This document shows, one piece after another, positions 11,645 to 19,120 of a stretch of 64,000 nt of DNA. The stretch is from NCBI GenBank assembly GCA_947632215.1, contig CANROJ010000003.1:29938-93937 (forward strand). The letters are read 5' to 3'. How positions within the stretch are numbered: position 1 is the first letter of the stretch; each line of letters begins with the position of its first letter. The notes beneath the pieces are model-generated. The model was given only the letters and a program-made list of their open reading frames with translations. It did no database searches and had not been told where the DNA came from. The position numbers and the translations under genes are program-made. Source of the stretch: an uncultured Flavobacterium sp. Its GTDB lineage: Bacteria; Bacteroidota; Bacteroidia; Flavobacteriales; Flavobacteriaceae.

Positions 11645-12454
11645 CTAAAGAAATTTTTTATAAAACTCACTATACGCTACAGCAAACTCTTCTTTAGGTA
11701 CGAAAGGTAAAAAAGGTTTTTCAGAAGATTCTATAATTTTTGTTAAATTTAAACCTATATCTTCCGAAGCCATAATTACACCATCCGAGTTTTCAATAGC
11801 ATTTTTCATGATATTTTCATAAGTAGGCTCATTAAAATCAGCTATAATTTCTTCCGACAATCCATCAAAAGCAATCTTTTCTTTCATTTTACTGCTCAAT
11901 TGACCATTAAAACCTTCTCCAAAAACAGATGTAACAATCTTTGTGTCACCAAAAATAGCCTCGTCTTTATAGTAATGCTTTAAATAAATAGGCAATAAAG
12001 AAGCCATCCATCCTTGTACATGGATAACATCTGGAACCCAATTTAATTTCTTCACAGTCTCTATAACTCCTTTTGTAAAGAAAATTGCTCTTTCGTCATT
12101 ATCGGCAAATAAATTTCCGTCGTCATCTGTAAAAGTAGATTTACGTTTAAAATACTCATCATTATCGATAAAGTAAACTTGAATTCTCTCTTTAGGAATA
12201 GACGCAACTTTAATAATTAACGGCATATCCATGTCATTAACAACTAAATTCATCCCTGATAATCTAATTACTTCGTGCAATTGATGTCTACGCTCGTTTA
12301 TACTTCCGTATCTAGGCATAAAAATTCTTATTTGCCCGCCTTGGTCATTGATCATCTTTGGAGCATCATAAGACGTTAATGAAACTTCATTTTCAGCTAA
12401 ATAAGGTACCACTTCAGATGATACGTACAATATCCTCTTTTCTTTCATATTCAT
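11645..12454 (-). CDS. Glycogen/starch synthase-like protein, GT5 N-terminal domain only
   Basis: 269 residues. It matches the N-terminal half of glycogen synthase (RILYVSSEVVPYLAENEVS, PDVIHVQGWMASLLPIYLKH). Full-length GlgA is about 470-480 residues; the C-terminal Rossmann domain is missing and no remnant follows. The usual ADP-glucose-binding KxGGL motif is degenerate, reading ENEVS. Flavobacteria commonly carry this short form, so it is likely a functional family member, but synthase activity is doubtful. First gene of the unit leading to glmS. Confidence 0.75.
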   Translation of the reverse strand: MNMKEKRILYVSSEVVPYLAENEVSLTSYDAPKMINDQGGQIRIFMPRYGSINERRHQLHEVIRLSGMNLVVNDMDMPLIIKVASIPKERIQVYFIDNDEYFKRKSTFTDDDGNLFADNDERAIFFTKGVIETVKKLNWVPDVIHVQGWMASLLPIYLKHYYKDEAIFGDTKIVTSVFGEGFNGQLSSKMKEKIAFDGLSEEIIADFNEPTYENIMKNAIENSDGVIMASEDIGLNLTKIIESSEKPFLPFVPKEEFAVAYSEFYKKFL

Positions 12455-12488
12455 TCGTAATTTCTTTGGGTGAAATAAATAAACGTTG

Positions 12489-12496
12489 CAAATTTA
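12489..12496 (-). promoter_or_regulatory. Putative -7 box for the glgA-like/DUF4270/glmS unit
   Basis: The minus strand reads TAAATTTG, matching TAnnTTTG, 35 bases before the start codon. It is back to back with the panC promoter. Confidence 0.45.
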
Positions 12497-12527
12497 CAAA
12501 AATTTAGTGAGTTATTTTCTAAATAAC

Positions 12528-12535
12528 TAATTTTG
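12528..12535 (+). promoter_or_regulatory. Putative -7 box for panC-panD
   Basis: TAATTTTG matches TAnnTTTG. The ATG of panC follows at 12559, so the leader would be under 20 bases. A weak TTTA at 12503-12506 may serve as the -33 element. Confidence 0.45.
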
Positions 12536-12558
12536 CGAATATTTTAAACAGAAAGCTA

Positions 12559-13407
12559 ATGTTTCTTTTTAGTACTAAAGCCGAATTACAAGAGTATTTA
12601 AACACCTTTAGACAGGCTAATAAAACCATAGGTCTAGTACCTACAATGGGGGCTATACACCATGGTCACCTATCATTAATGCAACAATCTTTAGAGCAAA
12701 ATGATTGCACGGTAGTGAGCATTTTTGTCAACCCTACCCAATTCAATAATCCAACGGATTTGGAAAATTACCCTAGAACACTAGAGAGGGACATGCAAAC
12801 CATTACTGTCTTATCGGATAAAATTGTGGTATTTGCGCCAACTGTAGAAGAGATGTATCAACAAAACGAAGTAGCTCAAGATTTTGATTTCGACGGACTT
12901 GAACATCAAATGGAAGGAGCTCAACGTCCAGGTCATTTTAATGGGGTTGGAACAATTGTGAAAAAATTATTCGATTTAGTAGAACCCACCAATGCTTATT
13001 TTGGAGAAAAAGATTTTCAACAACTACTTATCATTAAGAAATTGGTCGAAAAGCATAATATTCAAATAAATATTATTGGAGTACCTATCTTTAGAACCCC
13101 ACAAGGCCTTGCTTTGAGTTCAAGAAATGAGCGTATTTCTGATCAAGGTTTGGACAAATCTTTATTTCTATTTCAAGTACTTGGAAAAGCAAAAGAGCTT
13201 TTTCAAAAAGAAAGTATTGAGAAAGTTAATCTATTTGTTGCCAATGAATTTAAAAATAATCCTACCTTTGAACTCGAATATTTTACCATAGCAGAAGAGC
13301 ACTCTTTACAACCTGCACAACAAAAACAAGCAGGGGTTTGCTATAGAGGTTTTCTAGTTGCTCATATAGAAGGTATTCGATTAATTGACAATTTAAAGTT
13401 TAACTAA
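12559..13407 (+). CDS. panC: Pantothenate synthetase (pantoate--beta-alanine ligase)
   Basis: 282 residues. The nucleotide-binding signature MGAIHHGHLSL places the HIGH-like motif at about 34-37. FVNPTQFN, FGEKDFQQL and the KMSKS-like region ALSSRNERIS are all present. It joins pantoate to beta-alanine using ATP to give pantothenate, the coenzyme A precursor. panD, which supplies beta-alanine, follows 12 bases later. Confidence 0.98.
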   Translation: MFLFSTKAELQEYLNTFRQANKTIGLVPTMGAIHHGHLSLMQQSLEQNDCTVVSIFVNPTQFNNPTDLENYPRTLERDMQTITVLSDKIVVFAPTVEEMYQQNEVAQDFDFDGLEHQMEGAQRPGHFNGVGTIVKKLFDLVEPTNAYFGEKDFQQLLIIKKLVEKHNIQINIIGVPIFRTPQGLALSSRNERISDQGLDKSLFLFQVLGKAKELFQKESIEKVNLFVANEFKNNPTFELEYFTIAEEHSLQPAQQKQAGVCYRGFLVAHIEGIRLIDNLKFN

Positions 13408-13419
13408 AACTAAAGCGAA

Positions 13420-13770
13420 ATGCAAGTTGAAGTAGTAAAATCTAAAATACACCGTGTAAAAGTAACAGGTGCTGATTTAAATTACATCGGTAGCATCACT
13501 ATTGATGAGGCTTTATTAGAAGCTGCTAACATGATTGAGGGAGAAAAAGTTTCTATTGTTAATGTTAATAATGGAGAGCGTTTTGAAACTTATATTATTC
13601 CAGGTACTAGAGATTCGGGAGAAATATGTTTAAATGGACCTGCGGCACGTAAAGTACATAAAGGGGACATAGTAATTATAATATCTTACGGAATCTTAGA
13701 TTTTGAACAAGCAAAAATATTCAAACCAGCTATTGTCTTCCCTGACGAGCAAACAAACTTATTAAGATAA
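13420..13770 (+). CDS. panD: Aspartate 1-decarboxylase
   Basis: 116 residues. The self-cleavage site Gly24-Ser25 is in [10 protein letters not shown]; cleavage makes the pyruvoyl cofactor from Ser25. The conserved RYETYII-like stretch (RFETYIIPG) and [12 protein letters not shown] are present. It converts aspartate to beta-alanine for PanC directly upstream. No panM/panZ-like maturation factor is visible here. Confidence 0.98.
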   Translation: MQVEVVKSKIHRVKVTGADLNYIGSITIDEALLEAANMIEGEKVSIVNVNNGERFETYIIPGTRDSGEICLNGPAARKVHKGDIVIIISYGILDFEQAKIFKPAIVFPDEQTNLLR

Positions 13771-13781
13771 TTATTTCTTCA

Positions 13782-14744
13782 TTGAAAAAAAAAATAAGTA
13801 AAATAGCCAATACAACACTCCCTCTAATTTTGGGAGTGTTCTTGGTATATTATGCTTATAATCAATTCAGCGAGCAACAAATCAAGGAGATAATTCTCAA
13901 CTTCACTAAAGCTAAGTACAAATATATATTTTTAGCTTCAATATTCACTTTAATAAGTCTTTGGGCACGAGCCTTTCGTTGGAAGTATGTTTTATCACAT
14001 ATGGGTTATTCTAGTAACACCTCAACTAACTTTATGGCCATATCCATTGGGTATCTTTTGAACTTAACTGTTCCACGATCAGGCGAAGTATCTAGAGCAC
14101 TGGTTTTACAAAAATACAACAACATACCTTTTGATAAATCCTTTGGTAGTATAATAGCCGAACGTATCATAGATCTGATATGTTTACTTTCATGTGTTAG
14201 TTTAGCACTAGTTTTGCAATACGATATATTAAAGGAATTTCTATCTAACTATATTTCATTAGATAAAACCCCTACTGTAATAGGAATACTTCTGTTTGCA
14301 ATACTGAGTATATGGGTAGTGTTTTTTTGGGCGAAACATAGCATTATTACTTTTATCAAAAATAAAATAAGTGGTCTACTAGAAGGAATCTCTAGCGTTG
14401 TTAAAATGGAGAAAAAAATAAGTTTTATACTCTTAACCCTTTTAATCTGGACTTGTTATATAGCAACTTTCTATTGTGCCACTTACGCACTGGCATCAAC
14501 TTCACACTTATCCTTTGGGGCTATAATGGCAGCCTTTATTGCTGGAAGTTTTGCCATTTCTTTTACTAATGGAGGAATTGGTGCATTTCCGTTAATCATT
14601 ACTGAGATTCTAAGTTTCTATAACGTAAATGCTGTTAACGCAGCATCTTTTGGTTGGATTATTTGGACAACGCAAACTGCAATCATTGTTATACTAGGTG
14701 CTATATCTTTTTTGTTATTACCTCTTGCGTTTTCTAAAAAGTAA
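13782..14744 (+). CDS. Lysylphosphatidylglycerol synthase TM-region family protein (UPF0104-like)
   Basis: 320 residues with 7-8 membrane segments, including the motifs WARAFRWKYVL, GYLLNLTVPRSGEVSRALVL and ERIIDLICLL, typical of the LPG_synthase_TM family. No cytoplasmic aminoacyl-transferase domain is attached, so it is a membrane-only member, possibly a lipid or polyprenol transporter. It uses a TTG start 12 bases after panD, which suggests translation from the panCD message. Confidence 0.82.
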   Translation: MKKKISKIANTTLPLILGVFLVYYAYNQFSEQQIKEIILNFTKAKYKYIFLASIFTLISLWARAFRWKYVLSHMGYSSNTSTNFMAISIGYLLNLTVPRSGEVSRALVLQKYNNIPFDKSFGSIIAERIIDLICLLSCVSLALVLQYDILKEFLSNYISLDKTPTVIGILLFAILSIWVVFFWAKHSIITFIKNKISGLLEGISSVVKMEKKISFILLTLLIWTCYIATFYCATYALASTSHLSFGAIMAAFIAGSFAISFTNGGIGAFPLIITEILSFYNVNAVNAASFGWIIWTTQTAIIVILGAISFLLLPLAFSKK

Positions 14745-14773
14745 TTTTTTTATTAAAAAAATATCAAAAAAAA

Positions 14774-14794
14774 AGCCAGACAAATTGTCTAGCT
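14774..14794. terminator. Bidirectional terminator between panCD unit and tRNA-Asn
   Basis: The stem AGCCAGACA/TGTCTAGCT has one mismatch and a 3-base loop. It is flanked by an A run on the left and T on the right, so it can serve both convergent units. Confidence 0.7.
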
Positions 14795-14802
14795 TTTCTC
14801 TG

Positions 14803-14876
14803 CTCCCCCTCTTGGGCTCGAACCAAGGACCCTCTGATTAACAGTCAGATGCTCTAACCAACTGAGCTAAGGAGGA
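14803..14876 (-). tRNA. tRNA-Asn (anticodon GTT)
   Basis: A complete cloverleaf on the minus strand: acceptor TCCTCCT pairs with AGGGGGA through one T-G pair, the D arm is GCTC/GAGC, the anticodon stem TCTGA/TCAGA encloses CTGTTAA with anticodon GTT, and the T arm is CTTGG TTCGAGC CCAAG. CCA is not encoded; discriminator G is followed by CAG. Confidence 0.96.
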
Positions 14877-14964
14877 AGGTGATGTATTACCTTTATTGCG
14901 TTGCAAATATAAGAGCTTTTTTCTTTCTTTACAAAGAAAATACATCAAAATAATTCCTTTTTAA

Positions 14965-15603
14965 TTACTCATTTTTCAGGGTTGGCAACATCAATTTATA
15001 ACGAGTTGCCAATAAGCGTATTACAAAAACAGAAGTTGCTGTGACAACTTGAATTAAAACAGTCTCCAACTCAAAATAAGTTAATAAATAATAAATACAC
15101 ACCCCAATAACACAAGTTACTGCATACCATTCCTGCCTAAATATTGCAGGAATCTCATTAATTAACATATCTCTGATGATACCACCAACCACTCCTGTAC
15201 AAGTAGCCATAACGATTACTACCCACATTGGATAATCAAGAGCCAGAGTTTTTTCTGTACCAACCACTACAAACAATCCAAGGCCAATACTGTCAAACCA
15301 TAAAAAAGTATTGTTTAACCTAATAAGTCTTTTAGAAAACATGACAACCACCAAAAGGGCGATAATCGTTCCCCAAGCATAAAGAGAAGTTAGTAACCAA
15401 AATGGTGTCAATCCAAGCAAAATATCTCTTAAAGTACCTCCACCTGTAGCGGTTGCAAAACCAACAACTAAAGCCCCAAACCAATCTACATTTTTTGCTG
15501 AAGCCAAACGTATTCCTGAGATAGCAAAAGCAATAGTACCTATAAATTCTATAACAACAACAAAATTTATGGTATCCCACATATATAACAAAGAATCTAT
15601 CAT
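14965..15603 (-). CDS. Trimeric intracellular cation (TRIC/UPF0126) family channel
   Basis: 212 residues with about seven membrane segments arranged as two related halves. The repeated glycine-rich motifs ATATGGGTLRDILLG and TGVVGGIIRDMLINEIP are the UPF0126/TRIC signature. Prokaryotic TRIC proteins are trimeric potassium-selective channels; older records call the family glycine transporters. It stands alone, with the tRNA downstream. Confidence 0.88.
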   Translation of the reverse strand: MIDSLLYMWDTINFVVVIEFIGTIAFAISGIRLASAKNVDWFGALVVGFATATGGGTLRDILLGLTPFWLLTSLYAWGTIIALLVVVMFSKRLIRLNNTFLWFDSIGLGLFVVVGTEKTLALDYPMWVVIVMATCTGVVGGIIRDMLINEIPAIFRQEWYAVTCVIGVCIYYLLTYFELETVLIQVVTATSVFVIRLLATRYKLMLPTLKNE

Positions 15604-15629
15604 GTAAAATATATTGATTTTAAGCCACC

Positions 15630-16922
15630 TTATTTTATGACAATCGACTTTTTGTTGACAAAATTAAGTAAACCTTCAATAGACATCTCTCTTCCAATAC
15701 CAGAAAACTTATTACCACCAAAAGGCACTCTTGGATCAGATATTACCATCTCATTAATAAATACTGCGCCATCCTCTAATTTAGAAATTTTACTCTTTAA
15801 AAGGTCTATGTCTTTAGAGAAAAGAGAAACTCCTAATCCAAACCTAGAGTCATTACTAAGGTCAATTGCTTGATCTAGATCAGTAAATCCTACCACAACA
15901 GCCAATGGGCCAAAAGTTTCTTGGTTAAAACAAGGCATACTAGGAGTGACTTGACTTAGTAAAGTTGGTTCAAACCAATTTTCATCTCTTTTTCCTCCAA
16001 ATTCTAATTTAGCTCCTTGTTTTATCGACTCTTGCATAATATTCTCCAATTCAATAGCTAAATCTTCTCTAGCCATATTTCCTATAGTAGTAGATGGATC
16101 CATTAAATCACCTCTTTTAAGGGTTTTAACTTCTTTAGAAAAGCGATCAATAAACTCCTCTAGAATAGATTCATGTATTAAAAAACGTTTTGCCGCAATA
16201 CAACTCTGTCCAGTATTTTGAAAACGAGCCGACACTGCTAGAGGAACAACTTGTTCTAAATCTGCATCTTGACAAACTATAAAAGCATTACTACCTCCAA
16301 GTTCTAAAACCACAGGCTTGATAAGTTCTCCTGCTTTCTGGGCCACAGCACTTCCAGCGGCTTCACTTCCTGTTAAAGAAACACCCTTAATAACGGGGCT
16401 TTCTATAACACTGGCTACCTTAGCCGCCGCAATAGACAAATTCTGATAAATATTACTATACCCTTCAATAGTAAAACACTCCTGCAATGCTTTAGCCGAT
16501 AGGGGAACATTACTAGCGTGCTTAACAACAACTGTATTTCCCGCTACAATGGCTGGAATAGCAAAACGAAACACTTGCCAAAAAGGAAAGTTCCAAGGCA
16601 TTACCCCCAAAATAACCCCCAAAGGATCGTTTACAGTATAGGTTTGTGACCAATTAGTTTTAATAGTTCTTCCTTGAATAATTTGCTCAGCGTTTTCGAT
16701 GTAGTAATCGATTAACACAGCACATTTTTTAACCTCTGCAATACTTTGAGAAATAGGCTTATGCATATCCTTGGTCATTTGTTCTGCATAAAGTAAAGTA
16801 TTATCCAAAAGCTTTCTCTTAACTTTCTCCAAATAAAGAACTCTTTGGCTAACACAAAGCTCTTTCCATTCGAAATAAGACACATTTGCCTGTTGTAATT
16901 GGTGTTCGATATCTTTTTCCAT
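15630..16922 (-). CDS. NAD(P)-dependent aldehyde dehydrogenase, succinate-semialdehyde type
   Basis: 430 residues, slightly shorter than the usual 450-460. Catalytic Glu207 (ELGGSNAF) and Cys241 ([14 protein letters not shown]) are intact, as is the cofactor-binding [10 protein letters not shown]. The sequence resembles single-gene succinate-semialdehyde dehydrogenases of flavobacteria, which oxidise the aldehyde to succinate. No GABA aminotransferase is nearby, so the substrate is inferred from similarity. Monocistronic. Confidence 0.85.
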   Translation of the reverse strand: MEKDIEHQLQQANVSYFEWKELCVSQRVLYLEKVKRKLLDNTLLYAEQMTKDMHKPISQSIAEVKKCAVLIDYYIENAEQIIQGRTIKTNWSQTYTVNDPLGVILGVMPWNFPFWQVFRFAIPAIVAGNTVVVKHASNVPLSAKALQECFTIEGYSNIYQNLSIAAAKVASVIESPVIKGVSLTGSEAAGSAVAQKAGELIKPVVLELGGSNAFIVCQDADLEQVVPLAVSARFQNTGQSCIAAKRFLIHESILEEFIDRFSKEVKTLKRGDLMDPSTTIGNMAREDLAIELENIMQESIKQGAKLEFGGKRDENWFEPTLLSQVTPSMPCFNQETFGPLAVVVGFTDLDQAIDLSNDSRFGLGVSLFSKDIDLLKSKISKLEDGAVFINEMVISDPRVPFGGNKFSGIGREMSIEGLLNFVNKKSIVIK

Positions 16923-17013
16923 ATATAAATTTTTACAGACTAGAAAGTTACTAAAACAAACTTGTCCAATTATTGATTATAAACTACCTTAGTAACCAGA
17001 AAAAACAACTATT

Positions 17014-17184
17014 ATGAAAAGAAATACTAATATTTTTCTTCTGGGTATCGTACTTTTAATGGCTACCATTATTTTATTTACCTTAGACCTTATTAACGAT
17101 CAAACTGCATACTTTATTGGTTCAGTTTGTATGGTTATGATTGCAATGCCTATTGTTATCTATATTTTTAATAAAGCAGGCTAA
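17014..17184 (+). CDS. Small two-helix membrane protein, unknown
   Basis: A 56-residue frame starts MKRNTNIFLLGIVLLMATII. Two hydrophobic helices (about residues 7-25 and 33-52) are joined by a short polar turn, TLDLINDQTA. The clean topology and a second similar gene 20 bases downstream support a real gene. No family recognised. Confidence 0.6.
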   Translation: MKRNTNIFLLGIVLLMATIILFTLDLINDQTAYFIGSVCMVMIAMPIVIYIFNKAG

Positions 17185-17204
17185 CTTTAAAAATTATACT
17201 ACAA

Positions 17205-17378
17205 ATGAAAAACAACCTTTTACTTTTAAGTCTAGGTTTAATCTTAATTGCATTAACGCTTTTCTTACAAACCCAAAACATTCTAAGTGAGACAGGAAGC
17301 TCTATCGGTCTAGTAATAGCCTTAATCATCACTGTAATACCACTTTCCAAGCTAGTATTTAAGAATTTAAAAAAATAA
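17205..17378 (+). CDS. Small two-helix membrane protein, unknown
   Basis: A 57-residue frame starts MKNNLLLLSLGLILIALTLF. It has two hydrophobic helices (about 4-21 and 33-51) separated by QTQNILSETGSS, and a basic C-terminus KNLKK. It is paired with the gene 20 bases upstream and runs straight into a strong terminator, as a real two-gene transcript would. No family recognised. Confidence 0.6.
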   Translation: MKNNLLLLSLGLILIALTLFLQTQNILSETGSSIGLVIALIITVIPLSKLVFKNLKK

Positions 17379-17408
17379 AAAAACCGGTATAGTAATATAC
17401 CGGTTTTT
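17379..17408. terminator. Strong bidirectional terminator
   Basis: A perfect 13-bp stem AAAAACCGGTATA/TATACCGGTTTTT with loop GTAA. It begins one base after the small membrane-protein stop and ends just before the tdh stop, with A and T tails serving both strands. Confidence 0.9.
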
Positions 17409-17413
17409 ATTTA

Positions 17414-18364
17414 TTATTTCAATACCTTCTCAAGATTTTCTAACATTTCTTCGCTCATCGATGCTAAATCATACTTGCACTTCCATCCCCAATCTTTCAT
17501 CGCACTAGAATCATCAATACTAGCTGGCCAACTATTAGCAATAGCCTGACGGAAATCCGGATTGTATTGTATAGTAAAATCAGGTATATGCTTTTTTATT
17601 TGTTCATAAATCTGCTCAGGAGTAAAAGATACCCCTGCTAAATTATAAGAAGATCTAATCTTCACATCTTCTTTCTTTGCCTGCATAATTCCAACAGTAG
17701 CATTCAAAGCATCATCCATATACATCATTGGCAATGCAGAATCTTTACTTAAGAAGCAGTCATAGTGTTTATCTTGGATTGCTTTATAAAAAATATCCAC
17801 AGCATAATCTGTAGTACCTCCACCTGGGGGTGTGGTCCATGAAATTAAGCCAGGGTATCGTATACTTCTAACGTCCACTCCAAATTTATTAAAATAGTAT
17901 TCACACCAGCGTTCTCCAGATTGTTTAGAAATACCATATACAGTACTTGGTTCCATCACTGTATATTGAGGAGTATTAAATCTAGGGGTTGTTGGTCCAA
18001 AAACAGCGATAGAAGACGGCCAGAAAATTTTCTTTATTTTTCCTTCCTTAGCAAGATTTAAAACATGAAACAAAGAGTTCATATTTAATTCCCAAGCAAA
18101 AGCGGGGTTTTTCTCTGCAGTAGCAGAAAGCAAAGCAGCCATTAAGTAAACTTCATCGACTTGATACTTCTCTACCACAGCAGCAACAGCCTCATAGTCC
18201 ATTGCATTAATAATCTCAAATGGCCCTGAGTTCATTAAGACCTCATTACCTTCTCTAATATCCGAGGCTATTACGTTCTGATTACCGTATATTCCTCTTA
18301 ACTTTAATGTAAGCTCGGATCCTATTTGTCCGCATGCTCCAATGATTAGAATTTTGGTTCCCAT
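17414..18364 (-). CDS. tdh: L-threonine 3-dehydrogenase, short-chain (SDR) type
   Basis: 316 residues. The NAD-binding motif GACGQIG is at 9-15 and the catalytic pair YxxxK is Tyr143/Lys147 (TVYGISKQSG). The body (YPGLISWTTPPGGGTTDYAV, LPMMYMDDA) matches the extended-SDR threonine dehydrogenases described from psychrophilic flavobacteria rather than the zinc-dependent MDR type. It oxidises threonine to 2-amino-3-oxobutyrate. The partner KBL ligase is not in this window. Confidence 0.92.
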   Translation of the reverse strand: MGTKILIIGACGQIGSELTLKLRGIYGNQNVIASDIREGNEVLMNSGPFEIINAMDYEAVAAVVEKYQVDEVYLMAALLSATAEKNPAFAWELNMNSLFHVLNLAKEGKIKKIFWPSSIAVFGPTTPRFNTPQYTVMEPSTVYGISKQSGERWCEYYFNKFGVDVRSIRYPGLISWTTPPGGGTTDYAVDIFYKAIQDKHYDCFLSKDSALPMMYMDDALNATVGIMQAKKEDVKIRSSYNLAGVSFTPEQIYEQIKKHIPDFTIQYNPDFRQAIANSWPASIDDSSAMKDWGWKCKYDLASMSEEMLENLEKVLK

Positions 18365-18387
18365 TAAACTAATGTTTTAATTCCTTA

Positions 18388-18395
18388 CAAATATA
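18388..18395 (-). promoter_or_regulatory. Putative -7 promoter box for tdh
   Basis: The minus strand reads TATATTTG, matching TAnnTTTG, 24 bases before the tdh ATG. It lies in a divergent promoter region. Confidence 0.45.
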
Positions 18396-18482
18396 ACTTA
18401 ACTACTCACATATTATCAAAAATAATTAGGTTTACTTTCACCTTAAGATAATATTCCATTTAACTGTGCATTTGTTAAGTTA

Positions 18483-18490
18483 TAACTTTG
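18483..18490 (+). promoter_or_regulatory. Putative -7 promoter box for the lipoprotein-mfd-HAD unit
   Basis: TAACTTTG matches TAnnTTTG. It lies downstream of an upstream in-frame ATG at 18466, so it supports the later start at 18517. Confidence 0.45.
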
Positions 18491-18516
18491 TAAATTTGAA
18501 GCATATTTATTTTAAG

Positions 18517-19104
18517 ATGAAAAAAGGAATATTTCTTACTTTACAAATACTTTTAACTTGTTTGTTACTATTCTCTTGTCAAGAGAAAGATAAAATGCAA
18601 CAGAGCTTAAAAGACAGAGCTTTACTCCATCAAGATAGTGTTTTTAACTTTCTTGAAGATTCTTGGCACTTTACACTAAAGCAACCTTCTAGTGAATTGA
18701 ACCAAATACTAGAGCAGTGGAAGATATGGCAAGAATTCACCCAAGAATTAGAGATAAAACCTGTTACCTCAATTAGAGCCTTTCAGAATCAAATTAAGGT
18801 AATTGATAATAAACTACAATCTCTAATATATTTAAAATATCCAGAACAATTAGATACCGCAGATATTAAAGCTAGGATAACTGTTTTATCTACTTCTTTG
18901 AAGAATTTAAATATGTTTTTACACTTACAGCATATTGAAATAGATAAGATTCAATACGCCTTAGATCAAGTAAATGAAAACTTAGATATCTTAATGACCC
19001 AAATGCAAAACAATCTAAGCAAACCTACTTTACACACTCCAAATTCCACTAGTGATGTTGAGTTGCTTTTAGATACAGTTAGAAGAGCTAATCCAAATAA
19101 CTAA
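18517..19104 (+). CDS. Helical lipoprotein of unknown function, upstream of mfd
   Basis: The preferred start at 18517 gives 195 residues beginning MKKGIFLTLQILLTCLLLFSC, a typical lipoprotein signal (Cys at about 21). An earlier ATG at 18466 would bury the signal peptide. The mature part is mostly alpha-helical and polar, with heptad-like leucines around the last third. No domain recognised. It ends 16 bases before mfd and probably shares its message. Confidence 0.65.
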   Translation: MKKGIFLTLQILLTCLLLFSCQEKDKMQQSLKDRALLHQDSVFNFLEDSWHFTLKQPSSELNQILEQWKIWQEFTQELEIKPVTSIRAFQNQIKVIDNKLQSLIYLKYPEQLDTADIKARITVLSTSLKNLNMFLHLQHIEIDKIQYALDQVNENLDILMTQMQNNLSKPTLHTPNSTSDVELLLDTVRRANPNN

Positions 19105-19120
19105 AAAAGCCATAAAAAAA

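Noticed and set aside
18466..18516. Upstream ATG for the mfd-linked lipoprotein
   Set aside because: It would place 17 residues before a clean lipoprotein signal and lies upstream of the likely promoter box.
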